From NCBI GenBank assembly GCA_022495995.1, contig JAFEMH010002500.1, forward strand, positions 62,001 through 126,000: a stretch of DNA of 64,000 bases, in the 5' to 3' direction. Made by a program: the position numbers and the translations under genes. The notes under the pieces were generated by a model. That model ran no database searches. It worked only from the letters and a program-made list of their open reading frames with translations, and was not told where the DNA came from. The DNA comes from Adenophora triphylla var. japonica. Lineage: Eukaryota > Streptophyta > Magnoliopsida > Asterales > Campanulaceae. Positions 33,883-45,509 of this stretch are shown here, piece by piece (positions within the stretch are counted from its first letter, which is position 1; each line of letters starts with the position of its first letter).

Positions 33883-35451
33883 TGTTGGGTTTCGAGGGTC
33901 CACGCGCAGCGGAATAATTCAAATTAACTCGAAAACTCGGAGCCTAGGATCCGTTCTAGATGATTAATTAAGAAGTATGAAATAGAATTACCAACCTTGT
34001 GTGCTTTTGTCGTTGATAAACACGTTCCAACTCCAGATTGATGAACTAGTGAATCCTCGATGAACGATTCTTGAATCATGAACGTTAGATCTTGATTGGC
34101 GAAGATCCTCTATGTGTATCCACGCATTGAACGAACCGTAGAACAATTCTAGGTGGATTGCTAGATCCTTTGATTGAAACTCCTTTCAATCAATGAAGAA
34201 ATATGGATTTGGATTGTGTTTTTGATTCTCAATTCTCAATTGAAATCTCTCTCTTTTGTGTTTCTTTAAACCCATAACGTGAGAATGACTGCTAGGGCAA
34301 CCAAGGGTTTGTATTTATACGTTATAAATATTTTCCCCACGCGAAAACCCTAATTTTAGGTCAATTACGTATCAGTCCAGCGCCGACGGGATGACTCGTC
34401 CCCCAGGGCACGAGTCGTCCCCTGTCACCAAGCTTCTGATACAGGCGTCCCCCTTAAGGGGAATAGTTGGTTCTGGCCCAGGGCACGAGTCGTCCCTATG
34501 GGCACGACTCGTCCCCATGGGCACGAGTCGTCCCTCAGGACACTCCCTCTGATTCATTCGTCCCAGGCCAAGGGAATAGTTAGTTCAGGCCTGGGGACGA
34601 GTCGTCCCCTGAGTACAGAAAATCCATATTCTTCATTTTTGACAATTCGTTCGATGCGTGTGACCCCATAGGACTATATTATGTTGGCAATGAGTTCGAT
34701 CACATCCATCCTCATAAGACATGAGCGGACTCTAGCAAGCCATCATGCCTACCCAAATAATATAATATCAAGTTCGATTTTCCTACATAGAACATATCAC
34801 AATCCCATTGTCACGCGATATTATATTGAACATGAGTCATGGTCCACGTCAACTCATATTGTTCAATGCTTTCTCGTTACCAAGTAAATTGATCAATCGA
34901 ATGAAATTAATCACATTAATTCATTCGGACATGGCCATGTACATCATCAATCTTACTTACGAGTGGCCTAGCAAACATCTCTCTTTACGAGGGACAAATT
35001 TCCATCTTGACTTATCATTCTTCCCAACAAGAATCATATCATGCCAATAATAGCCCTTATTGTTATCCGGTTAAAGACAACATTAAACTATATCAAACAT
35101 AACATTCATCGAGTGGAAGACGATGATAATCTCAGGTCAAAGGATATCAATGATATAACTATATGAGATTTAATTATGACATTCGACCATGACATAAATC
35201 TCATAATGGGTCAAGTCCAGTACCTTGTTCTCTAACAAGTACCCATGAATCTAATGTGCATCTCCATGCATATAATCATCACATGATTATCCATTAGACT
35301 TCATACTATTGCTTCACAAGTACTAGGGACACGATTATTAAAGTAAACATGCAAACATATATAATAATCAAAATGATAATCTCTCATATAAAATGAATAA
35401 TGACATTACAAATAAGTCTATCTCTATAGGCCTAGGGCACTAACACCTACA
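33883..35451 (-). mobile_element. 3' LTR of Copia-5
   Basis: Carries the GGGCACGACTCGTCCC-type palindrome array at 34382-34607. A minus-strand TATA (GTATAAATAC, near 34312-34322) lies just downstream of the array in the direction of transcription. It is related to the Copia-3 LTR in the part starting ggataatcatg, shown by reverse-complement similarity. Confidence 0.9.
34382..34607. repeat. Palindrome array in Copia-5 3' LTR
   Basis: Repeated GGGATGACTCGTCCC, GGGCACGAGTCGTCCC and GGGCACGACTCGTCCC, each nearly self-complementary. The matching array in the 5' LTR is at about 40941-41165. It lies directly upstream of the minus-strand TATA. Confidence 0.85.
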
Positions 35452-35465
35452 GTCTTCCACTTGCA

Positions 35466-38400
35466 CTAGGCCCAATCATTCATGTATCTTATACCCATGG
35501 ACCTAACATGACCATCACGTTTAGCTTGTGGCAAAGGCTTGGTGAGAGGGTCCGAAATGTTGTCATCCGTTGGTACCTTGCATATCTTGACGTCCTCCCT
35601 TTCACAGATTTCTCGAATGAGGTGGAAACGTCTCAAAATGTGTTTGGATCGTTGATGTGACCTTGGTTCTTTTGCTTGTGCAATAGCACCATTATTGTCA
35701 CAATAAAGCTCTATCGGGTTAGTGATACTCGGAACGACTTCTAAGTCACTAACGAACTTCTTGATCCAAACCGCCTCCTTAGCCGCATCCGATGCTGCTA
35801 TATATTCGGCTTCGGTTGTAGAATCAGCAATAGTGCTTTGCTTGGAACTCTTCCAACAAACGACACCTCCATTTAGCATAAACACGAATCCAGACTGCGA
35901 TCTAAAGTCATCTTTGTCAGTTTGGAAGCTTGCATCTGTGTAACCCTTTACAACCAGATCATCTTCCATTCCTCCAAATACCAAGAATACATCCTTAGTT
36001 CTTCTCAAGTACTTAAGGATATTCTTGACTGCTATCCAATGGTTCTCACCAGGATCAGACTGGTATCTACTCATCACGCTTAGAGCATACGAGACATCGG
36101 GTCTAGTACATAACATGGCATACATGATAGACCCAATTGCCGAAGCATATGGAATATCACTCATCCTCTTTCGCTCATCATTTGTCTTAGGACAATGAGT
36201 CTTGCTAAGAGTAATGCCATGTCCCATTGGCAAGTTCCCTCTCTTAGAATTTTCCATGCGGAATCTTCTAAGGACCTTGTCAATATATGTACTTTGACTC
36301 AAACCAATCATCCTTCTTGATCTATCTCTATAGATCTTGATACCAAGGATATAAGCCGCTTCACCCATATCTTTCATTGAAAAACATTTTCCTAACCAGG
36401 ACTTGACAGTCTCAAGTGCAGGAACATTGTTTCCAATGAGCAAGATGTCATCGACATATAACACCAGAAATAGTACTATGCTCCCACTTATTTTCTTGTA
36501 TACACAAGGCTCATCTTCGTTCTTGATGAAGCCAAACTCTTTGACTGATTCATCAAAACGTAGATTCCAACTCCTCGAAGCTTGCTTCAATCCATAAATG
36601 GATCTCTGCAACTTACATACTTTATTAGAATTCTTTGGATCGACAAACCCTTCAGGCTGTATCATGTATACATCCTCAAGTAGGTTTCCGTTAAGAAACG
36701 CTGTTTTGACGTCCATTTGCCATATCTCATAGTCGTAATATGCGGCTATGGCAATTAAGATTCTAATAGACTTAAGCATTGCTACGGGCGAAAAGGTTTC
36801 ATCATAGTCAACGCCATGAGTCTGCCTATACCCCTTAGCAACAAGCCTAGCCTTATAAGTATGTACCTTCCCATCCATGTCGGTTTTCTTTTTGAAAACC
36901 CATTTGCACCCTATGGTTTTTACACCTTCAGCTGGATCAATCAAGTTCTAAACTTGATTATCGTACATGGATTTGATCTCGGATTCCATGGCTCCTAGCC
37001 ACTTGTCCGAATCAGGAGTGGACATCGCCTCTTGATAGGAAGTAGGTTCATCATTCTCAATGATTTCTACTTCGTTACTATCCGTCATGAGAAATCCATA
37101 TCTCTCAGGTTCGGATCGTATCCTATCCGATCTGCGAAGAACTTGTGTATCTTGAACCGGTTCCACAACAGCTTGTGAATTTGGTTCCGTCTCTACTATT
37201 GGTTCCTTGTCATTTTTGGGTTCTTGAATTTCTTCAAGATCAATTTTACTCCCACTAGTTTCTTTAGAGAGAAACTCTTTCTCTAGAAAGACACCATGTC
37301 GAGCAACAAACACTTTGTTCTCGGATCGGTTGTAAAATTGATATCCTTTCGTTTCCTTAGGATAACCAACGAAAATACATTTATCGGATCTGGGTGCAAG
37401 CTTATTTTCAGAAACCAATTTCTTTACATAAGCTTCACATCCCCAAATCTTCATGAAAGATAAACTAGGTTTTCTTCCATGCCACATCTCATGTGGGGTT
37501 TTAGGAGCCGATTTAGTAGGGACCTTATTAAGTGTGAAAGCAGCTGTTTCCAGTGCATGTCCCCAAAAGGAAATAGGAAGGTTAACTTGACTCATCATCG
37601 ATCGAACCATATCTAATAGAGTTCAATTTCTCCTCTCGGACACACCATTCCATTGTGGTGTTCCGGGTGGAGTAAGTTCTGAAACAATTCCACAACTTTT
37701 AAGATGATCGTCAAATTCTTGGCTTAAATATTCACCACCTCGATCGGATCGAAGTGTTTTAATAGTTTTGCCAAGTTGATTTTGTACTTCATTTTGAAAT
37801 ATTCTAAATATCTCAAATGCTTCACTTTTGTACTTCATCAGATAGACATAGCCATATCTAGATAAGTCATCATTGAACGTTATGAAGTACCCAAATCCTC
37901 CCCTAGCAATGCTATTCATTGGTCCACATACATCAGTATGTATGAGAGCCAACAAATCACTAGCCCTTTCACTACTCTTAGTAAAAGGTGCTTTAGTCAT
38001 CTTGCCCAATAAACAAGATTCGTAAACATCATATGATTCATAATCATATGAGTATAAATATCCATCTTTATGGAGTTTAGAGACGCGTTTCTCATTTATG
38101 TGCCCAAGACGGCAATGCCATTTAAATGTGTTGTTCACATTGTTTGGTTTAGATTTCTTATTTACATGATAGACATTATCAACATTATTTTCAACATCTA
38201 AGACATAAAGGCCATTAAAAGAATGAGCAATACAGTAAAGCATATCATTCAAGTAAATGGAAAATTTCTTATTCTCAATAAGAAAACGATAACCTTCATT
38301 GTCTAAACAAGAAATTGAAATAATATTTCTGCTCAAATCCGGAACATAATAGCAATTATTTAAAACTAATATTAGTCCACTAGGCAAAGCGACTTCATAA

Positions 38401-39425
38401 GTCCCTACAGCTAATGCAACAACTCTTGCTCCATTTCCAACACGTAGGTCTACTTCACCCTCTTTGAGCGACCTTCTATTCTTTAGTCCCTGCACATTTA
38501 GGCAAATGTGAGATCCACATTCGGTATCTAATACCCAAGAACTAGAAGTAGAAAGTAGAATATCTATCACATAGATACCTGAAGTCATGGAAATCTCATT
38601 GCCCTTCTTCTTCAGTCCTTCCTGATAAGCTCTGCAGTTACGCCTCCAATGCCCAGTTTCCTTGCAATGGTAGCAAACCGCATCCTTTTGGGATTTGGGT
38701 TGAGGCTTCTCAACAACGGCAACCTTTGCCTCCGGTTTAGCAACTTTTGCCTTAACCTTGGTTTTCTTGAACCCCTTTCCTTTGTTCACCATCAACACTT
38801 GATTGGTTTTCTTGGCTATATTGTTCTCTGCATTCTTAAGCATCCCATGCAATTCAGACAGAGATTTATTCATCCCATTCATGTTATAATTCATAACGAA
38901 TTGATTATAACTTTCAGGGAGTGAATGCAATATCATATCCGTAGCCAGTTCCAACTGGATAGGATATCGAAGCCTCTCAAGATGTTCGAGGTGACCCTTC
39001 ATTTTCAACACATGAGGCCCAACAGGTTGTCCTTCAATCATCTTGCATGAATGAAGAGCCTTCATAGTGTCAAACCTTTCCTGACGTGCTTGCAACTGGA
39101 ACATTTCCTTCAAATGATTTCCCAAATCATAAGCTTCCATGTGTACAAGGTCATTCTGAAGGGCCTTACTCATGGTAGCGAGCATCAAGCAACCAACATC
39201 AATAGAATCATCCATATGCTTCTTATGTTGATCCTTTTCAGCTCGAGTTGCATTAGCAGCAGGCTCGGGTGGAACGGGTCCATCGAGAATGTACAACTTC
39301 CTTTCCTGTTTGAGAACAATTCCCAAACTGCGGATCCAATCCACATAGTTGTTGCCATTCTCTTCTAACTTGTCCTTCTCAAGGACTGATCGCAGTGACA
39401 GAGTTTGATTAGTGTTTAGAGCCAT
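35466..39425 (-). pseudogene. Copia-5 gag-pol, two nonsense codons
   Basis: Minus strand, in order. Gag (ATG near 39425, MALNTNQTLSLRSVLEKDKL; intact CCHC CYHCKETGHWRRNC near 38690). Protease with SWVLDTECGSHIC, where the catalytic D-T-G is D-T-E. GAG-pre-integrase (WHCRLGHINEKRVSKLHKDG). Integrase ([25 protein letters not shown]). RT ([31 protein letters not shown]). RNase H (KGYTDASFQTDKDDFRSQSG, STTEAEYIAASD), stop at 35466. There are only two in-frame stops: near 37620 (TGA in place of a conserved Arg) and near 36945 (TAG in place of a conserved Trp), both explainable by a C-to-T change on one strand. About 1320 codons in all. The G-to-E change in the protease should also inactivate it. 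Confidence 0.92.
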
Positions 39426-40439
39426 TGATCTACAAAGATATGCAACAAATATGAACACATATACGTACCTATTTCATTTAAGAGATTTAAATAACGTATT
39501 TCATAAATACTCCCACTAAATTATATAACCTTCTTATACAATCATGCATAATATAATTTAATAGGCTAAGACCCAACTTTAATTTAATTTCAAGTCGGCT
39601 ATGGCACGACTGCTCAAAATTAAACTAAAAAGGTAGATAACATTAATCAATCATATCAACATATGACTCTTAGATCCTTTATGAGATTATAGACATCATA
39701 TGTCACATGTTTCAATCTCATCTTATGCCTTAGGCCCAAAACTGTTTTGATAGCCTAATTGAGTTAAACCATTTTAAACGTATAGCAATCACCGTTTGCT
39801 CATCTTGATCATACAAAGATAGAATTAATGTACCTCGCTATGGCGTAGCCTACATAAAACTATCCGTGTACTCACAAGTGTTTAAAATGGGTGGCATAAA
39901 CAAACTCAAATTTCAATGAAGGTTCAATTTTCATGTTTATCAATTAGCATGGCAAGGTTGATTCATGAAAATTATATGAATATAATTATGAACATGGGAT
40001 GATGCATCACAAATCACATTTGATGTTAACATCATAATTTCTAATCAATTAGGGTTTAATGACTCATGTAAAATCTCATTTAATATGAACATAATCCCTA
40101 TAACAAACACTTTGTTCAAGATCTAGAAATTCATCAATTACTAGTACGTGGCATTGTAATCCAAGGTTATCCCACACTTCCAAGAAGTGCCTCTGGGGAA
40201 GTTTTTGGTTTCCAACCTTTATACCGAGTAATATATAAGACCCATATTCTAGATTAATCACATTAACCATATAATTCAAATCATAATCATGGCATATCAA
40301 AATATACATTTACTTCCATAAGCATATCCCATATAAATTCATATTCTAAATCATATTTATCATAAAAATTAACATAATCACATTATATAATTATCATGAT
40401 TATCTAATATAAACATCATGAACGGGACTCTGATACCAC
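39426..40439 (-). other. Copia-5 leader with primer-binding site
   Basis: About 1 kb without coding sequence between the primer site (minus-strand TGGTATCAGAGTCCCG, near 40423-40438) and the gag ATG. An acceptor-like TTTGTAG ends at 39430, just before the ATG, paralleling Copia-3. Confidence 0.6.
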
Positions 40440-42007
40440 TGTTGGGTTTTGAGGGTCCACGCGCAGCGGAATAATGCAAATTAACTCGAAAACCCGGAGC
40501 CTAGGATCCGTTCTAGATGATTAATTAAGAAGTATGAAATAGAATTACCAACCTTGTGTGCTTTTGTCGTTGATAAACACGTTCCAACTCCAGATTGATG
40601 AACTAGTGAATCCTCGATGAACGATTCTTGAATCACGAACGTTAGATCTTGATTCGCGAAGATCCTCTATGTGTATCCACGCGTTGAACGAACCCTAGAA
40701 CAATTCTAGGTGGATTGCTAGATCCTTTTATTGAAACTCCTTTCAATCAATGAAGAAATATGGATTTGGATTGTGTTTTGATTCTCAATTCTCAATTGAA
40801 ATCTCTTTCTTTTGTGTTTCTCTAAGCCCAAAACGTGAGAATGACTGCTAGGGCAACCAAGGGTTTGTATTTATACGTTATAAATATTTTCCCCTCGCGA
40901 AAACCCTAATTTTAGGTCAATTACGTATCAGTCCAGCGCCGACGGGATGACTCGTCCCCTAGAGCACGAGTCGTCCCTTGTCACCAAGCTTCTGATACAG
41001 GCGTCCCCCTTAAGGGGAATAGTTGGTTCTGGCCCAGGGCACGAGTCGTCCCTATGGGCACGACTCGTCCCCATGAGCACGAGTCATCCCTCAGGACACT
41101 CCCTCTGATTCATTCGTCCCAGGCCAAGGGAATAGTTAGTTCAGGCCTAGGGACGAGTCGCCCCCTGAGTACAGAAAATCCATATTCTTCATTTTTGACA
41201 ATTCGTTCGATGCGTGTGACCCCATAGGACTATATTATGTTGGTAATGAGTTCGATCACATCGATCCTCATAAGACATGAGCGGACTCTAGCAAGCCATC
41301 ATGCCTACCCAAATAATATAATATCAAGTTCGATTTTCCTACATAGAACATATCACAATCCCATTGTCACGCGATGTTATATTGAACATGAGTCATGGTC
41401 CACGTCAACTCATATTGTTCAATGCTTTCTCGTTACCAAGTAAATTGATCAATCGAATGAAATTAATCACATTAATTCATTCGAACATGGCCATGTACAT
41501 CATCAATCTTACTTACGAGTGGCCTAGGAAACATCTCTCTTTACGAGGGATAAATTTCCATCTTGACTTATCATTCTTCCCAATAAGAATCATATCATGC
41601 CAATAATAGCCCTTATTATTATCCGGTTAAAGACAACGTTAAACTATATCAAACATAACATTCATCGAGTGGAAGACGATGATAATCTCAGGTCAAAGGA
41701 TATCAATGATATAACTATATGAGATTTAATTATGACATTCGACCATGACATAAATCTCATAATGGGTCAAGTCCAGTACCTTGTTCTCTAACAAGTACCC
41801 ATGAATCTAATGTGCATCTCCATGCATATAATCATCACATGATTATCCATTAGACTTCATACTAGTGCTTCACAAGTACTAGGGACACGATTATTAAAGT
41901 AAACATGCAAACATATATAATAATCAAAATGATAATCTCTCATATAAAATGAATAATGACATTACAAATAAGTCTATCTCTATAGGCCTAGGGCACTAAC
42001 ACCTACA
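40440..42007 (-). mobile_element. 5' LTR of Copia-5
   Basis: Near-identical to 33883-35451, including the palindrome array (40941-41165) and TATA region (minus strand, near 40870-40880). Confidence 0.9.
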
Positions 42008-42012
42008 CATTA

Positions 42013-43459
42013 CACTTATGGATACTTGCTAGAGAACAAGTATTGGACATGACCTACTTATGAGATTTATGACATGGTCTGTTGTCATGATTAAATCTCA
42101 TGATAGTCGTGTCATTGAATCCTTTGAACCTGAGATTATCATCGTCTTCCACATGATGAACATTGTATTTGATATAGTCTAACACTATCTTTAATCGGAT
42201 AGCAATAAGGGCTATGTTGGCACGATTGGATTCTTGTAGGGAAGAATGATAAGTCAAGATGGGATTTGTCCCTCTCATTGAGAGAGATGTTTGCTTGGTC
42301 CCCTCGATGAATGATGTTGATGAAATGTGTGGCCACACTTAAGTGATTTGATAGAGATCAAATGCATTTGGATTATCAACATATTCAGAATTGAGAAAGC
42401 ATTGAACATGTGAGTTGACATAGACCATGACCCATGTTCAATTTGACATCGTGGACAAAGGGATTGTGACATTTTATTATCAAGGAATCAAGCTTTGATG
42501 TTATATTTAATTGGGTGGACATAATGATTTGCTAGAAGTCACTTATCTCTTGTGAGGTTGATGCTTCAACTCACTACCAACATAAAATATAATTCCTAAA
42601 GGGTCACATACAAAAGAACGGATTGAAAATGGCTAAAAGGGTGAAATCTGGGCTCAAGGGACGACTCGTCCCGCTTTGGTCCAAGCCGTGCCTTGTGAAG
42701 GGACGAGTGTATCAGAGAGCGATCATTAAGGGACGAGTCGTGCCCTACGGGACGATTCGTGCTCACGACTCATGTCCTTAGGAATGACTCGTGCCCTTTG
42801 ATCTGCAAAACTGGTTTACTGGCTCGTTGTGTGGCGCGACAAACTTTGCCACTGGGCACGACTCGTGCTCTTGAGCACGACTCATGCTAGCGGTCAAAAT
42901 CTGTCCGTACACGTTTTCCTTGGCAGGGTTGGTTTTGGTTTTAACAAGGATTCTTCACCTAATTGTTAGGGATTTATATTTGATATAAATACAATCCTTT
43001 GGTCAACCAAAAACACATGTAATTTTGGGGTTTATGAAACACTAAAATTGAGATCTAGATTAAGAATAAAATATCAAAAACAATTTTAGCCATTGATTAT
43101 TGAAAATCGTTTCAATAATCAGAGATCATCTAGCAATCAAACAAGAAGCGTTCTTGGTCTGTTCGCGTGTTGATTACCGATATAGGGTGATTAAGTTATC
43201 ACCAAAAGCTTGAAGTCTTCAATCGTTGATACATCACAAGGCCTAGAACAAGGAGAAGATCAAAACCTTCATCAATGATTTTGAGATTCGTTTTTGAGAT
43301 TCGCTTTTGAAGATTCATTTTGAACAAATAAATTGCATTTAAGGTATGTAAATTCTATTTCATATACTTTTCTAATCTTTTCATGCTAGAAGGATCTAAG
43401 GGCTAGGGTATTGTTATTTCTAAGTTCTTCTGCTGCGTTTGTAACCCCAAAACCCAACA
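42013..43459 (+). mobile_element. 3' LTR of Copia-3, right part
   Basis: Resumes after CATTA, with the uninterrupted Copia-4 target region near 42470. It carries the palindrome array (42657-42895) and ends CCAAAACCCAACA at 43459, followed by the GGCAT target copy (43460-43464). Confidence 0.87.
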
Positions 43460-43464
43460 GGCAT

Positions 43465-45509
43465 TACGCCATATGGGATTTTTGAGGGCTTGGGTTATGG
43501 TGGTTTGAAGAGAGGCTTGCAGGTTTAATTTTTGGATTGGCTTATGTATATTGTTTTATGATCGAGTGACAGGGCAAGAAGGGGGGATGGTATCAGGAAG
43601 GGGAATGGAGTTGCTGGGCTGAGGGGGCGACCGCGCGGGTGAGGGGGGCGATCACGCGATGTTTCTGGACAAAGGGGGTGATCGCTCCTGTCCAAGGGGC
43701 GATCACTCCCATCCAAGGGGCGATCACGCGGTCTGTCTGGTTGGGCCTGGTTCAGTTGCAGAGGGGTAGGTGTGTGGGCAGCTGGGGAGGCTATATCAGG
43801 CTGGTTTGTAGGAGGGTTATTGGTAGAGGGGGAGGTGTGGTCGGGTGGGTTTTGGGTGATGGAATGAGAAGGGAGAAGCGGAAGCGAGACATCACACCAA
43901 TCATTGACCATGAGAGCGGGAGTGGGGGGAGTGGATCGAGATTCAAAGGGGAAGACTGACTCAACAAACTTGACATGACGAGATGTGTATATTTTGTTGG
44001 TGTTGGGTTCGAGGCAATAGTAGGCACTTTGAGTAGCTGAGTAACCAACAAAGACACAGGGAGTGGAGCGGGGATCAAGTTTGTGAGAGGTGTAGGGACG
44101 TAGCCATGGGTAACAGAGACACCCAAAGCTACGGAGTTTGAGGTAGTTGGGATGTTGTTTGTGGAGAACAGAGAATGGTGAGTGGAGATTTAAAGTGGGT
44201 GTAGGCATGCGATTTATGAGGTAACATGCGGTAGAGAGAGCATGAGTCCAAAAGGTACGAGGCATGGAAGAGTGGGTGAGGAGAGAGAGACCCGTTTCAA
44301 CGATATGTCGATGACGGCGTTTGGAATAACCATTGTGCTCGGGTGTATGGGGAGGGGAAGTGAGATGTTGGATACCATGGGAGGCTAGAAGGGTACGAAG
44401 ACCAAGATATTCTCCTCCATTATCACTGTAGATGGTTTTGATGGATCGGTCAAAATATTTTTCTACCATGGTTTTGAAGGTGGTGAAGACGGTGAGGGCA
44501 TCATTTTTGTGTTTCAGAGGATAAAACCAAATGTATTTGGAAAAGTGATCAACAAAGATAATGTAGTATTTGTAACCATCATGAGAGAGAAGAGGGGATG
44601 TCCAAACATCACTATAGAGTATATCAAGAGGACCAAAGGAACGAATAGTGTTATTATAAAAGGGTAGCTTGTGACTTTTATTACAATCGCAAGAGTTGCA
44701 GTGAAAATCACTAGAACTAGGAATTCCTAACTGAAAACTGTTACTAAGATGACGTAAAATAGAAAAGGATGGGTGACCTAATCGATGATGCCAATTTGAA
44801 GTAGAAGAGACAGAAGCGGAGTGAACAATGGAGCGAAAGGGATGCCATTAATAGACATCAGATTTAAGATGACCTTGTAGGAGGATTGCCCCGGTGTGAT
44901 TGTCCTTAACAACAAAGGAATCAGAGGAGAAAGTGATAGAGGCGTTGTTATCTTGACACAATTTAGAGATATAGATAATATTATGAGACAAATTAGGAAT
45001 ATGAAGAACATGATTACGTTTAAAGGAAGAGGAAGGAGTGAGGAGAGAAGTAGAACCAATGTTTGAGATAGGTAGGCCGGATCCATCGCCAATGACGAGT
45101 TCATTAGTGCCATCAAAGGGAATATGGAGAGAGATTGTTGAGGTCATTGGTGGCATGATGTGTGGCGCCGCTATCAAGGAGCCAATTGGGATGAGGAGCA
45201 GGAGTGGAGGTAGTGGCAGCATAGAGAGAGTGGGTGGATGGTTGGCGATATGAAGGGTTAGGACAAGGGTTATTGTTTTGAGGTGGGGATGGTACATTTG
45301 CGTTGGGATATTGTCTGCGGAAGGCGGGGCAGTAGGAGAGGGTATGACCAATTTCTCGGCACCATTGACACTTGCCTTGGTGGGTATTGCAGGTTTGGTT
45401 GAGGGATACCATAATAAGGGGTTTTTTGGGGTCATCGGAGTTGGGTATAGGAGAAAGATCGGTGGAGGAGGCCATAGCTTATTGGCGGTGGGAAGGGGTA
45501 GGCCGGGTG
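43465..45509 (-). pseudogene. Copia-2 gag (zinc knuckle), protease and integrase (5' piece of split element)
   Basis: Minus strand, from 45475: CCHC knuckle CQWCREIGHTLSYC (near 45365) and protease WLLDSGATHHATNDL (near 45180, intact D-S-G-A). A frameshift at about 45125 leads into HIPFDGTNELVIGDGSGLPI, with a stop near 44849. GAG-pre-integrase follows (NWHHRLGHPSF), then integrase with VDHFSKYIWFYPL, YSDNGGEYLGLRTL and PEHNGYSKRRHRHIVETGL. The integrase-RT linker has repeated DRPLD-type residues encoded by GATC-centred repeats (43610-43735). A stop near 43525 and a frame change precede the junction at 43465. The true N-terminal gag lies beyond the right edge because element B inserted at 45510. 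Confidence 0.87.
43610..43735. repeat. GATC-centred GC-rich repeats within the Copia-2 coding linker
   Basis: Variants of GGGGCGATCACGCG occur about five times (ggcgaccgcgcgg, ggcgatcacgcg, ggtgatcgctcc, ggcgatcactcc, ggcgatcacgcgg). On the minus strand they encode the Arg-Asp-Pro-rich stretch between integrase and RT. Confidence 0.75.

Larger units (their letters stand above)
33883..42007 (-). mobile_element. Copia-5, near-intact element inserted in the Copia-3 3' LTR
   Basis: 8.1 kb. LTRs 33883-35451 (1569 bp) and 40440-42007 (1568 bp), with ends TGTAGGTG.../...AACCCAACA on the sense (minus) strand. Target duplication is CATTA (42008-42012) against TATTA (33878-33882). Primer site TGGTATCAGAGTCCCG on the minus strand adjoins the right (5') LTR near 40438; the polypurine tract GTGCAAGTGGAAGAC adjoins the left (3') LTR. 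I count about seven differences in the first ~250 bp of the LTR pair, so insertion is fairly recent but not new. Confidence 0.93.

Noticed and set aside
34681..35050. Plus-strand frames duplicated at 41237-41606
   Set aside because: Both copies lie inside the Copia-5 LTRs; duplication reflects the LTR pair, not a gene family.
43639..43959. Plus-strand frame of 106 codons
   Set aside because: Shadow of the minus-strand Copia-2 integrase-RT linker.
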